This document shows positions 1 to 10,333 of a stretch of DNA of 64,000 nt, piece after piece. The position numbers were made by a program, and so were the translations under genes. The notes beneath the pieces are model-generated. The model saw only the letters and a list, made by a program, of their open reading frames with translations, was not told the DNA's origin and ran no database searches. Each line of letters begins with the position of its first letter. The first letter of the stretch is position 1. The stretch comes from Paraniabella hibiscisoli (lineage in GTDB: Bacteria; Bacteroidota; Bacteroidia; Chitinophagales; Chitinophagaceae): positions 558,001-622,000 of the forward strand of contig NZ_JAKWBK010000003.1 of NCBI RefSeq assembly GCF_022512515.1, written 5' to 3'.

Positions 1-1914
1 GCCATTTTCACTGCGGTGTACTATTCTATGCCCAGGTTGCTGAAAGCACCCATGTGGAGCAATGCCCTCAGCAAAATTCACTTCTGGGGCTGGCAATTGA
101 TCATAGTAGCAGCGGCAGTTACACTGCTTGCAGGTTTCACCACATCAAAAGAATATGCAGAACTGGAGTGGCCCATAGACATTGCCATTACCCTGATATG
201 GGTGGTATTTGGCATCAACATGATGGGTACGATCCTTACCCGCAGGGAAAGGCACTTATATGTAGCCATTTGGTTTTACCTGGGCTCATGGATTACTGTT
301 GCATTATTACATATTGTCAACTCATTTGAAATGCCGGTTTCAGGCCTCAAAAGCTATTCCTGGTATGCTGGTGTACAAGATGCGCTGGTACAATGGTGGT
401 ACGGGCATAATGCCGTAGCTTTTTTTCTTACCACACCGTTCCTGGGCATGATGTATTACTTTTTGCCGAAAGCCGCTAACCGCCCTATTTACTCCTACCG
501 GTTAAGTATTGTGCACTTCTGGAGTCTTATTTTCATTTATATATGGGCGGGCCCTCACCACTTATTATATACCGCTTTGCCCGAGTGGGCCCAGTCTTTA
601 GGCACAGCGCTTTCTATCATGCTTTTACTGCCCAGCTGGGGTGGTATGTTGAACGGGTTATTTACTCTGAGAGGAGCCTGGGATAAAGTACGTGAAGATC
701 CTGTTTTAAAATTTATTGTAGTAGCAGTGATCTGTTATGGTATGGCTACGTTTGAAGGGCCTATGCTGTCGTTAAAAAATGTAAATGCTATTTCACATTA
801 TAGCGACTGGACCGTTGCACACGTTCATATAGGAGCTTTAGGCTGGAACGGGTTCTTAACTTTTGGTATGATGTACTGGCTGATACCTAAAATGTTTAAT
901 ACTACCCTATTCTCCAGGAAACTCGCAGGGACACACTTTCTGATCGGCACCCTGGGTATCATTCTATATGCAGTTCCCATGTACTGGGCAGCTTTCAGGA
1001 GTTATTTTATGATGAGTGCTTTTACCCCCGAAGGTCAGCTACAGTACCAGTTTATTGATGTAGTACAGCAAATGGTTCCATTTTATGCCTTGCGTGCTAT
1101 TGGTGGCACTATCTATCTTATAGGTGTTTTCCTGATGGTGTACAACCTGATCAAAACAGCCAGGAAAGGGAAATTTGTAGCAAGTGAGGAAGCCAGCGCT
1201 GCGCCTTTGACAAAAAATTATAAAGCTCCAGCCAAAGCACACTGGCATTCTAAAATAGAACGCAGGCCCGTTATGCTTTTAGTATTAAGCTTAATAGTGG
1301 TAGCAATCGGCGGGATGGTAGAAATGGTGCCCACCTTCCTGGTAAAAGAAAATGTACCTACCATTAGCAGCGTTAAGCCTTATACACCACTTGAATTGCA
1401 CGGACGTGATATTTACATTCAGGAAGGTTGTAACAACTGTCACACTCAAATGATCAGGCCCTTCCGTCATGAAGTAGCTCGTTATGGCGAATACTCCAAG
1501 GCAGGTGAATTTGTATACGACCATCCGCATCTCTGGGGCAGCAAACGCACCGGGCCCGACCTGGCACGTATTGGAAGTAAGTATCCAGACAGCTGGCATG
1601 TTAACCACATGCTGGATCCGACGTCCATGGCACCCGGATCTGTAATGCCTCCTTATCCGTGGCTATTTGAAAAAACCATCAATATAGGCGCTACCAATTC
1701 AAAAATACACGCTATGCGTAAGCTGGGTGTACCATACCAGGAAGGTTACGAAGCCGATGCCATAAACGATCTGAAAAAACAGGCAGAAGAAATTACTAAA
1801 CGACTGGAAAAAGAAAAGATCAAAATCATGAGCGACAAACAGATTGTTGCCCTGATAGCCTACCTGCAAAGACTTGGCACTGACATCAAAAGCGAAGCGC
1901 CGTCAACTAAATAA
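1..1914 (+). CDS. ccoNO: cbb3-type cytochrome c oxidase, fused subunits I and II (CcoN-CcoO), 5' end outside window
   Basis: This is the catalytic core of the high-affinity terminal oxidase that reduces O2 at low oxygen tension in the inner membrane. The frame is open from base 1, so the true start lies upstream and 637 codons are visible. The first two thirds is a CcoN-like multi-helix haem-copper region, including a HVHIGALGWNG segment near codon 275. The last third is a CcoO-like domain with one membrane helix (around codons 423-445) and a single haem c site CNNCH near codon 477, followed by the typical TGPDLARIG segment. Fusion of N and O in one chain is usual in Bacteroidota. It opens the cco operon, with ccoQ starting 60 bases downstream. 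The family assignment is firm. Confidence 0.95.
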   Translation, partial: AIFTAVYYSMPRLLKAPMWSNALSKIHFWGWQLIIVAAAVTLLAGFTTSKEYAELEWPIDIAITLIWVVFGINMMGTILTRRERHLYVAIWFYLGSWITVALLHIVNSFEMPVSGLKSYSWYAGVQDALVQWWYGHNAVAFFLTTPFLGMMYYFLPKAANRPIYSYRLSIVHFWSLIFIYIWAGPHHLLYTALPEWAQSLGTALSIMLLLPSWGGMLNGLFTLRGAWDKVREDPVLKFIVVAVICYGMATFEGPMLSLKNVNAISHYSDWTVAHVHIGALGWNGFLTFGMMYWLIPKMFNTTLFSRKLAGTHFLIGTLGIILYAVPMYWAAFRSYFMMSAFTPEGQLQYQFIDVVQQMVPFYALRAIGGTIYLIGVFLMVYNLIKTARKGKFVASEEASAAPLTKNYKAPAKAHWHSKIERRPVMLLVLSLIVVAIGGMVEMVPTFLVKENVPTISSVKPYTPLELHGRDIYIQEGCNNCHTQMIRPFRHEVARYGEYSKAGEFVYDHPHLWGSKRTGPDLARIGSKYPDSWHVNHMLDPTSMAPGSVMPPYPWLFEKTINIGATNSKIHAMRKLGVPYQEGYEADAINDLKKQAEEITKRLEKEKIKIMSDKQIVALIAYLQRLGTDIKSEAPSTK

Positions 1915-1974
1915 CATCAGGAATGCGGTACGGACCTACCCAAGCCGCACTCCTTTTATAAAAAATTATAGAAA

Positions 1975-2139
1975 ATGAAATTCATTAACTATCTCGAAAA
2001 AATAAGCGGTGTCAGCATTTACCCAATCATTTCATTGTTGCTATTCACTACCGTTTTTGTACTGGTTATCATTTACGCCATGAGAGCCAGCCGTGATACA
2101 ATAGCAGAAATGGAAAATATACCTCTTGACGATCAATAA
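1975..2139 (+). CDS. ccoQ: CcoQ-like small membrane subunit of cbb3 oxidase
   Basis: A 54-residue protein that starts at the ATG at 1975 and ends with TAA at 2137-2139. It has a short polar N-terminus, one hydrophobic helix at about residues 15-35, and an acidic C-terminal tail ending PLDDQ. Its size and its place between ccoNO and ccoP fit the CcoQ/FixQ-type subunit, which stabilises the oxidase in other bacteria. Sequence conservation in this family is weak, so the call rests mainly on position, topology and length. Confidence 0.7.
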   Translation: MKFINYLEKISGVSIYPIISLLLFTTVFVLVIIYAMRASRDTIAEMENIPLDDQ

Positions 2140-2150
2140 AAGTAACTGCG

Positions 2151-3317
2151 ATGAAAAAATTACAAACAACAAAAACCATTACGTTATTTATAGTTCTTTT
2201 GCTTACAGGAACAATGCCATTGCCGGCCCAGGAGAATACCGGGGCTACTACTCCACCCTCTTTTACACTGGACGCTAATGCTGTTTTAATATTTGCTATT
2301 GCCCTGCTGGCAATGGTGATAGGTGTTCTGGGCTATACGCTAAGGGCCGCACTCGATCTGTACAAGAAAAGAAAAAGCAACAAAAACACCACCGGGCAGA
2401 TCACCAAATCCTTATTGGTAGGCTTATTATCATTAGGCGCATTGCAGGCTTTTGGCCAGGAGGGCGGCGAAGTTGCAGCGCCTGTAACCGGCGTTTTCTC
2501 CGATGCCCATATTTTTCGCTACCTGTTATTAGGTATCGTAGGCCTGGAATTGATCACCATATTTGCATTAGTTTATTGGATCCGCTTTTTCACGGGTATA
2601 GAAGATCTGCAAAGAGAAAAAACGGTCGAACGAAAAACAAAACTAAAAGATGCTTCCTCCTGGTGGAGCCGTGTTAATAAGCTCAAACCTATGGACGAAG
2701 AAGCCTCTCTTGACGTAGGGCATAGTTATGATGGCATTAAAGAGCTGGACAATGTAACACCACCCTGGTTTACCATTGCGTTTATTGCATCTATCATTTT
2801 CGGTATCGGATACCTCTGGCATTATCATGTTTCTAAGGCAGGACCCGGCCAATATGAGGAATATGAAATTGCCATAACGAAAGCAAATCTTGAAAAGCAG
2901 GCGTACATGAAATTGAAAGGCGATGCCATCAACGAAAACACCGTTACCATGCTGGATGCAACAGGAATTGAAGCAGGAAGAGCGCTATATACAAGCAACT
3001 GTTCTGCCTGTCATGGTAGCGATGGCCAGGGTGGTGTGGGACCTAATTTAACTGATGACTTTTGGTTGCACGGCGGCAGTATTGGAGACGTTTTTAAAAC
3101 GATCAGACTAGGAGTTGTGGAAAAAGGAATGATGAGTTGGAAGGACGTATTTTCTGCCGACCAGATTGCGCAACTGGCCAGCTATATTAAATCTACACAT
3201 GGCAGCAAACCGGCAGGCGCCAAAGAGCCTCAGGGTGAGCTTTATAAAGAAACACAGAAGGCGGACTCCACATCTGCAAAAGCAACAACAGGCAGTACTC
3301 AAACGGCAAAACTATAA
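2151..3317 (+). CDS. ccoP: cbb3 oxidase cytochrome c subunit III (CcoP)
   Basis: A 388-residue subunit that feeds electrons to the oxidase. It has an N-terminal signal-like helix ending PAQE, further hydrophobic segments near residues 45-65 and 120-145, a membrane helix near 205-225 (FTIAFIASIIFGIGYLW), and a C-terminal cytochrome c domain with one CSACHG haem site near residue 284 and a distal Met in GMMSW. Proteobacterial CcoP is di-haem; this one is mono-haem, as I recall for other Bacteroidota. The C-terminus is rich in Lys, Ser, Thr and Ala. It starts 11 bases after ccoQ and is followed 13 bases later by ccoG. Confidence 0.93.
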   Translation: MKKLQTTKTITLFIVLLLTGTMPLPAQENTGATTPPSFTLDANAVLIFAIALLAMVIGVLGYTLRAALDLYKKRKSNKNTTGQITKSLLVGLLSLGALQAFGQEGGEVAAPVTGVFSDAHIFRYLLLGIVGLELITIFALVYWIRFFTGIEDLQREKTVERKTKLKDASSWWSRVNKLKPMDEEASLDVGHSYDGIKELDNVTPPWFTIAFIASIIFGIGYLWHYHVSKAGPGQYEEYEIAITKANLEKQAYMKLKGDAINENTVTMLDATGIEAGRALYTSNCSACHGSDGQGGVGPNLTDDFWLHGGSIGDVFKTIRLGVVEKGMMSWKDVFSADQIAQLASYIKSTHGSKPAGAKEPQGELYKETQKADSTSAKATTGSTQTAKL

Positions 3318-3330
3318 GCCGTCTTAAAAA

Positions 3331-4749
3331 ATGGAAACAGGAATAGATGATATTGGCCCGCAAAAAGTAAGCGATAGTTTTCGCGACAGGCACAGTAATG
3401 TTACTGATAAAGGAAAACGTAAATGGATTTATGCGTTACAACCAAAAGGCCAATTATATAAATACCGCAATTATCTTTCCTTTTTATACCTGGGCTTATT
3501 CTTTGCACTTCCGTTCATTAAAATAAGCGGTTTACCTGCAATACAATTAAATTTTACTGAAGCTAAGTTTATTCTATTTGGCAAAATTTTCTGGCCCGAT
3601 GACTTCTTTATATTCGCGATAGCGATGATTGCATTTATTGTTTTCATTGCACTGTTTACCGTTATATACGGTAGGGTATTTTGCGGCTGGATGTGCCCGC
3701 AAACAATTTTTATGGAATTCGTATTCCGCAAAATTGAATGGTGGATAGAAGGCCCTCCGAACAAGCAAAAAAATTAAATGATGGTTCCTGGGGAAAGAAA
3801 AGCTCTTAAAAAAGACGCTTAAGCACTTCATTTTTCTTTTCATTTCTTTTTTAATTGCGCACACATTTCTTTCCTACATACTTGGTGTAAAAGAAGTATT
3901 GAACCTGATCGAACATCCGATCTCTGAGAACGCGGGGCTATTTGCGGGTCTCCTGTTTTTCACCGGGTTGTTTTATTTTGTTTTTGCCCTTGTCAGAGAT
4001 ATTGTTTGTACTACTATTTGTCCCTATGGGAGATTGCAAAGCGTGCTCTTTGATAAAGACACCATGCAGGTATCTTACGATTACAACCGTGGTGAGCCCA
4101 GGGGAAAGATCAAAAAGGCATAGACCAGCAGTTGGGTGATTGTATCGACTGTAAACTATGCGTAAATGTATGCCCTACCGGCATTGATATACGAAATGGC
4201 GTACAAATGGAATGTGTTGGTTGTACCGCCTGCATTGATGCCTGCAATTCGGTAATGGATAAAATTAATCGCCCTTTAGGATTGATACGCATGGCTTCAG
4301 AGAACCAGATCTCTAAAAAGCAACCCTTCAGAATTAATGGGAAGATCAGATTTTATTCGGTGCTGTTACTGGCTTTGGTAGGGTTAATGTCTTTTTTATT
4401 ACTGTCCAGGAAAAGCATTGACACTTCTATATCCAGAGTAAAAGGACAGCTATACCAGGAGGTGGGGAAAGACTCTCTTTCTAATTTGTTCCAGGCAAAG
4501 ATCATTAATAAAACTCATAGTGATGTGCAGTATGAACTAAGAGTAGAAGGAGACATTCCGGGTACTGTTAAAATGATCGATACCAAACATCACACTTTAA
4601 AAGCGGAAAGTTTAAGTAACGCAACGTTTTTTATAGCAGTGCCCTTAGATAAAGTCAAGGCCAGGTCATCCAAAATAAGAATTAGTGTATATGGCAACGG
4701 GCAAAAGATACAGACCATTACATCTACCTTCCTGGGACCTTTTATTTAA
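3331..4749 (+). CDS. ccoG: CcoG, FixG/RdxA-type polyferredoxin (frame broken at least three times)
   Basis: CcoG takes part in cbb3 maturation; the family reduces copper for the oxidase. The pieces joined make about 472 residues, normal for the family. Visible parts are the N-terminal YALQPKGQLYKYR segment, membrane helices, CGWMCPQTIFMEFVFRKIEWW, CPYGRLQSVL, a 2[4Fe-4S] ferredoxin segment (DCIDCKLCVNVCPTGIDIRNG, then MECVGCTACIDACNSV), and a C-terminal Ig-like FixG domain. The frame is lost near 3769 (A7 run), again near 3800-3806 and again near 4111-4117 (A5 run), and the net length change is zero. Because family-conserved sequence continues in the alternate frame between the breaks, I read these as sequence errors. 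Confidence 0.88.
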
Positions 4750-4765
4750 CAAAAAACTTAAAAAT

Positions 4766-5203
4766 ATGAGTTGGGGAAACAGAATTATTATCATCCTTGT
4801 TGTATTCGTTGCAGGGATCATATCCATGGTATATATCTCCATGCGTCAGACCAACGAAGTAGTTGACACCAATTATTACGAGCGGGAAATGAAATATCAG
4901 CAGGTAATTGACGGGAAGAAAAACCTTCAGGCCCTGAACGATTCGGTTACCTTAGAAAATGACGGTGCCGCAATAAGAATTTCTTTCCCATCTGCATCTG
5001 TAACACTGCTGGATTCAGGATCCATACAGTTCATGAAATTATCTGACGCTAAAGACGACAAAACAATACCCATGAGCGGTGCTAAAACAGATCTTTACCA
5101 GGTGCCTTTAAGCTACCTCAAAAAAGGTTGGTACAAAGTTCGTATCGACTGGAGCAACGAAGGCCGCGTCTATTATCACGAGCAAAATTTCAATATTCGG
5201 TAA
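4766..5203 (+). CDS. ccoH: FixH/CcoH family protein
   Basis: A 145-residue membrane-anchored protein required for cbb3 assembly in other bacteria. The ATG at 4766 gives the expected MSWGNRIIIILVVFV membrane anchor at the N-terminus; an upstream in-frame codon overlaps the end of ccoG and is less likely. The periplasmic part has the family motif NYYEREMKYQ near residues 35-44 and ends as a beta-rich domain. It lies 16 bases after ccoG. Its stop codon is followed directly by the ATG of the TauE/SafE gene at 5204, so translation is probably coupled. Confidence 0.88.
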   Translation: MSWGNRIIIILVVFVAGIISMVYISMRQTNEVVDTNYYEREMKYQQVIDGKKNLQALNDSVTLENDGAAIRISFPSASVTLLDSGSIQFMKLSDAKDDKTIPMSGAKTDLYQVPLSYLKKGWYKVRIDWSNEGRVYYHEQNFNIR

Positions 5204-5910
5204 ATGCTGGAAGCTATTATAATGGGTTTAACTATGGGACTGGCCGGCAGTGTACACTGCATAGGCATGTGCGGCCCTTTAGCCCTGGCATTGCCGCTCA
5301 ATAGCACCACAGGCTTAAAACGTTTCCTGTCTGCACTGGCTTACAATACCGGCCGCACCGTTACTTATTTTTCAATGGGTGCAATACTGGGCTGGACCGG
5401 GTCGCGCCTGGTTGCAATAGGCTACCAGCAACTATTTTCTATTGCCATGGGAGCACTGATACTGCTAATACTTTTATTGGGTAAATACCTGCCTTCTATA
5501 AAGATCCTGTCTGCATTTCAGGTAAGTTTCAAAAAATATGTTGCCCGGTTTTTAAACAGAAAGCCCTCAATACAGGGTTTATTTATTTTCGGGCTGCTTA
5601 ACGGCCTTTTACCCTGTGGGCTGGTTTATATGGCCATCGCATCGGCATTGATCATTGGCGGACCACTGCAATCCGGGATATTTATGGCAGCTTTTGGCCT
5701 GGGCACTATTCCATTAATGCTGATCCTGATGATCACAGGGCACCTGGTTTCATTTTCTTTAAGGTCAACGATGAAAAAGCCTTACCTTATTTCATCGGCA
5801 TCGTAGCAGTTCTGATGATCTTACGCGGACTAAACCTGGGTATCCCTTATATAAGCCCGGCTTTTAGCGCCGCGCCACTGGGTACCAGTCATTGCTCGCC
5901 TTCTCATTAA
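5204..5910 (+). CDS. TauE/SafE-family (UreH/DsbD-like) membrane protein at the end of the cco operon; frameshifted
   Basis: A six-helix membrane protein of about 235 residues. The N-terminal GSVHCIGMCGPLALALPL and the internal GLLPCGLVYMAIASAL repeat-like segments, each with a conserved cysteine/proline region, are typical of the TauE/SafE family members found beside cbb3 genes, often annotated as sulfite exporters but probably linked to metal or redox supply for oxidase assembly. The frame is lost near 5755-5765; in the +1 frame the protein continues with the last helix and ends GTSHCSPSH at TAA 5908-5910. The transported species is unknown. Confidence 0.8.
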
Positions 5911-5936
5911 AGCATACTAATCCTTGCTGATACGAT

Positions 5937-5964
5937 GAAGCCGCTTCCCAAAAGAAGCGGCTTC
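5937..5964. terminator. Hairpin between converging genes, candidate bidirectional terminator
   Basis: A perfect 11-base inverted repeat, GAAGCCGCTTC and GAAGCGGCTTC, separated by six bases. It lies between the 3' end of the cco operon on the plus strand and the 3' end of a lipoprotein gene on the minus strand. The T-rich flank is weak on both sides, so termination is inferred from placement and stem strength. Confidence 0.6.
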
Positions 5965-5981
5965 AATTTAATTAATAGCGT

Positions 5982-6478
5982 TTATGATTTATCTTTTTCA
6001 AAATTATAAACTATATAAACAGTTTTCCCTTCAAACTGGATCGGGCTTCTGGCGATAAAAGAATTTTCAGCAAAAGAAGTAACCTCCAAGGAGTATCCTT
6101 CCTCTACATGTTTGGAATCGCTCTTTTTACGCCATCCATTTTTTTGAAATTAAATAGTGTAGTACCACCGCTTACACGCTGAGACCAGATGATCTTCCTT
6201 TCTCCGCCCGGACAGTCAGCACCGCCATTGATGGTGTAAGAGCCATAGCCATTGTTAGGAAGCACCCATTCGCTGCCTTCAAAGCATTTTAAAGCTGCAT
6301 CATCGAAAGCGGTAATATTTATTTTACCGTCAGCACCTTCCAATCTCGCAGAGCTGATGGTCCAATTACCTTTAAAGTCCTTTCTCGGCGCTACCGGCGC
6401 ATTTTTGCTGGAAGAGCAGGATATCAGGAAAATAGAAGTGGCTACAAGGAGGACTGTCAGGTTTTTAGTAATACTCAT
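5982..6478 (-). CDS. Lipocalin-like lipoprotein, frameshifted near the 3' end
   Basis: A small secreted lipoprotein. The N-terminus is MSITKNLTVLLVATSIFLISCSSSKN, with a lipobox-like LISC and an S-rich linker. It is followed by KGNWTISSARLEG and a beta-rich domain containing CFEGSEW and NGGADCPGG, a pattern seen in lipocalin-like small lipoproteins of Bacteroidota. The frame is lost near 6130; in the next frame the protein continues with EEGYSLEVTSFAENSF and ends FEKDKS at 5982. An alternative start nine bases upstream (6487) exists. The ligand is unknown. Confidence 0.7.
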
Positions 6479-6701
6479 ATATATCATTTTAAATATAAAA
6501 ATGCAATTGCGATGCCAAATTTAGTTTTTTGACGATATATAGAGTGCAAGGGTTGTAAATATTATATATATTTTTTTATACACCAACATATACGTGGCAT
6601 TATTACCCTGCATTACAGCTGATTTAACCCGTAAGCGCAACTTAGGCTTAAAGGGACAGATAAAGCCAGCCAACGAATTTACATTGAAAAGCTGTTACAT
6701 C

Positions 6702-7138
6702 TTACGCGCCTAAACTCTTCAGCTTGTATCCGGCAGCTACGGCTCTGATCCGTTGTAAAACAGATGAAACATCATTTCTTCTTTCAGCTGATAAATTACT
6801 ATGAAGGCTGATTTCATTGGTAAAATACACATCGGAATTAATGATCTCCTGGGGTGTTCTTCCGGAGAAAACCCTGATGTACAACGCCAGTATCCCCTGA
6901 TGATCTTACTATCGCTATCGCCATAATAATACACTTTTCCATCCAGGTATTCAGCATCGAGCCAGATACGGGATTTAGTAAGCCTGATCAACTTTTCATT
7001 TGTTCTTTCAATAACATTCAGAGCAGGTTTTGCGCCCATTTCAGCGAAATGACGAAGATATTTGAACTTGCTTTTAACCTGGTCGACCATTAATTCAAAT
7101 TCTTCTATGATCGTATCCTGTACTTTGTTTAAATCCAT
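6702..7138 (-). CDS. SufE-like protein lacking the catalytic cysteine; frameshifted
   Basis: SufE accepts sulfur from the SufS cysteine desulfurase through one essential cysteine in a GCQS motif. This protein of about 145 residues keeps the fold pattern: N-terminal IIEEFELMVDQVKSKFKYL, a central KSRIWLDAEYLDGKVYYYGDSDSKII, and C-terminal FSGRTPQEI with a long helix ending YKLKSLGA. The cysteine position reads LTKSRIW instead of GCQSxVW, so Cys is replaced by Thr. The frame is lost near 6885-6893 in a G-run and the C-terminus continues one frame over. It stands alone with no suf genes nearby, so a sulfur-transfer role is doubtful. Confidence 0.75.
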
Positions 7139-7178
7139 AATGAAAGTTTTTAAATGTTAACAGAATAAATACTATTTA

Positions 7179-9456
7179 TTATTCGGGCTTATCCGAAATT
7201 ACCAATGTGGATGGTATATCGGATAGCCAGTCGCTTTTTGATTCTATCAATGCGCTCCAGCTGTTAAGACTGATGAGCATGAGGTTACGTCCTTTCAGGT
7301 TTTCCGGCGTAATAACCGCGGCACTATTCAGGGCAATATGATTCGGCGCCTTTTGTTCTATAGACCGGATCCGTTCTCTTGCTGCATCATTTCTTTTTAA
7401 AATATCCGACGTATCTGCAATGGTTACCTGGGCTCCGGTATTATGAATCAGCTTTTGGGCATAATCCGTCAAAAAACATCCTGCTCTTCTAAGATAGGAA
7501 TAAATACCTGGTCAAAATCTGAATATCCTTTATCCACCAAAATACCCACCGGAACCTGTGATTTAGAAACAATCTGGCGGGTATGTTCATCAAACGGTGA
7601 GCTCTCAAAAATATTCTCCCTGCCGGTAACCGTATTCAATAGCTTTTCGGGATTCATGATCCTTGTTGTAAAGCCCAGCAACCTTCCCAACAGGCTTCCT
7701 TCATATATCGACTCCTGAAGACTAATCAGCAACAGATCATAATTTCCTTTATTAGCTGCTGCGATAATTTCATTATCCTGATCAGTAGACTCTTTAAAAA
7801 CCGTCTCCAGCTTTCGATTCAGGTTAACGGACTCTTCTACTACGGGGCGAAACACTTCCTTTTCATATTCTTCCACATCATAGAAATGCAATTTGTTTGA
7901 TGGAGAAAAGTGTATGGCTGTAAGCGATGCATTACCATTCATTTTACTCGTAAAAGCATTCGCTAATTTTAGTAAGCCCAGGCCTGTTTTAGGTTGATCA
8001 AAAGAGAGTAATATTTTATACTTACTCATCTCCTTTAATTCCTGTGCCGATGCCTGTGGTTTTGTTTTAAACGCCCAATTAATCAGATCGAGTGCCGGCC
8101 CGGTCATAAAAGTGGTTACCAGGGCCATCAATACCATCATGGAAAACACTTGTGGAGTAAGAACCCCCAGGTCGTATCCAATATTTAATACCACGAGCTC
8201 CATTAACCCCCTGGTATTCATGAGCGCTCCTATCGAAAGGCTGTCTTTCCAGTTCTGGCCAACAAACCTGGCGGCCAGCGCGCTACCTAAAAATTTACCG
8301 GCAACCGCTATAACGATGATCAATGCCGTGAGCTTCCATAGTGCCGGATCACTCAATAAGCCTATTTGCGTTCTTAAGCCGGTAAATACAAAGAACAACG
8401 GCAGTAATACAATCAGGGCTACATCTTCTACCTTCTCAATAAAAAGATTACGAAATTTAATATTATCGGGCATAATAGCCCCGGCCATGAAAGCACCGAA
8501 CAGTGCATGAATACCTATTACTTCTGCTGCATAAGCGGAAACAATCAGGGTTAGAAAGAATATCGTAACAATAGGTTTGGTCAGCGCCTGCTTTGAAGTA
8601 TAAATGTTGCCGATACGAAGCAAAAACGGGCGTACTACTTTGATCATTACGGTTACGTAAGCAAGCGCCAGCCCTATCGTATAAAGAGAACTGGTAAACG
8701 AGCCTGCTTTTACAATGGCAATAACAGCGGCCAGTATACACCAGGCGGTTATATCATCTGCAGCGGCACAAGTGATCACTATCGCTCCCAGCTTTGTTTT
8801 GGTAATCCCCGTTCCTGTACAATTCTTGCCAATACGGGAAAAGCTGTAATACTCATTGCAATACCCATAAACAGGCCGAATGAAAGAAACTGTACACCCT
8901 CCGGTGCAAAAGACTCATATATGAAATAGGCCAATCCTATGCCTAATGCGAAAGGCACAATAATACTGGCATGGCTGATCACTACTGCATCATGCGTTTG
9001 CTTTTTCAGCATCTTCAAATCCAGCTCCATTCCAACAATAAACATAAACAGGATCAGGCCTATCTGGCTCAGAAACTGCAGGTTACCCAATGATTGTTTG
9101 GGGAATAAAATATTGGAAAACTCAGGCAGGTACATTCCCAGCAAAGAAGGTCCGAGTAAGATACCGGCAATCATTTCTCCCATTACAGTTGGCTGGCCAA
9201 TTTTTCTGCAAATCCATCCAAAAAGTTTAGCTACCAGGATAATAGTAATAATCTGCCCTAACAAAAGTGCCAGTGGATGCTGCAGGTTGGTAGAAAATGA
9301 ATCTAAAAAATCGCCCCACTGTCCTTTGAAAGAATTGGGCTTTACCACTTGTCGCCCATCTTCCAGCTTGCCTCCCATTATTACTACCCAGTAAATAAGT
9401 AAAGAGAACCCACCAATGGTAAAAATATAGAAGATTGTATTTTTGAATTTGCCCAT
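7179..9456 (-). CDS. CPA2-family cation:proton antiporter with C-terminal universal-stress-like domains; frame broken twice
   Basis: A monovalent cation/H+ antiporter of about 758 residues when the pieces are joined. The N-terminal half has about a dozen membrane helices and the CPA2 signatures GEMIAGILLGPSLLG and SMSITAFPVLARI, followed by TCAAADDITAWC, where the paired Asp residues of the ion site sit. The C-terminal half is cytoplasmic and contains two stretches like universal stress proteins (KYKILLSFDQPKTG onward, and SQVPVGILVDKGYSD onward). Breaks lie near 8779 and near 7470. It is a single gene starting at ATG 9454-9456. The ion could be Na+ or K+ and cannot be decided here. Confidence 0.88.
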
Positions 9457-9614
9457 CTTAAATAGCGTGTGCGGTTTAAAATTCTCCCCGGGAAAGAGCC
9501 ACTACCCACATCTTTTATCCGGTTACGAAAGTGCAGAGTATCTGAAAATAAAAAAAGGAAAAATGTAACTAAAATGCGAAAAATGTAATGAAAAGGTAAA
9601 AAACTGTAATGAAC

Positions 9615-10333
9615 TCAAAGATTGACTCGTTGAATAAACTCTTTGCGATAAGTCTCGCTTAACACCACTTTTAAAAAAGCGCCTGAAGCCTCAGTAATTT
9701 TGGTTGTAATTTCATCGGATAGAAAAGTTTGCACCGTCTTCAGCGCAATCATTTCTTTTTTATTGACGCGTACAAAATCTTCTTTTGGCAGCAGTTCCTG
9801 TAACTTTTCAAAAGATATATTTTTAAGCGTCAGGTAACTATGATCTGCCAGCAAAGCTGTTTTATCCCTGCTATCCACCTCTGATGTTTTTATGTAGAGT
9901 AGCTGATCGAAATAGATCAATGCTTTTCCTTTTTCCGTATTGAGCTGCACAAAACGAGGTCCCTGGCTTTTACTCTCCAACCGGTACTTCACTTTATCTA
10001 CAGCCTGTTGCAACCGTTCTTTTTTAACCGGTTTTCTCACGTAATCGATAGCGTCCAGATCAAAGGCTTCGGCGGCATATTCTTTATACGCCGTAGTAAA
10101 AACAACCGGTTTTCCCTTTAAAAGGGATGCTACCTGCAGGCCATTCATTTCGGGCATTTCTATATCCAATATACAAAAGTCAAATTCCAGCTCCGGCAAT
10201 TCCTTCAAAAAAGTAAAGGATTATTAAAAGCTTTGACTACTTCCAGATCGGGTAATTGCTCACAAAGCATTTTCAGGTAAGTAAGTCCCGGAATTTCGTC
10301 ATCGAGCAGTAAGCATCTGAGCCTTGTGTTCAA
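9615..10333 (-). CDS. LytTR-type response regulator; frameshifted in the receiver domain
   Basis: A DNA-binding response regulator of about 240 residues. The receiver begins LRCLLLDDEIPGL, has the phospho-acceptor in FDFCILDIEMPEMNG, the Thr/Ser and Lys positions in VVFTTAYKEYA and YVRKPVKKERL, and is followed by a LytTR domain (IYFDQLLYIKTSEVDSRD ... FVRVNKKEMIAL). The best start is TTG at 10331-10333, which overlaps the kinase gene by about 35 bases, so the pair is co-translated. The frame is lost near 10207 in a T-run (A-run on the plus strand). With the kinase it forms a LytS/LytTR-type system; targets are unknown. Confidence 0.87.
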
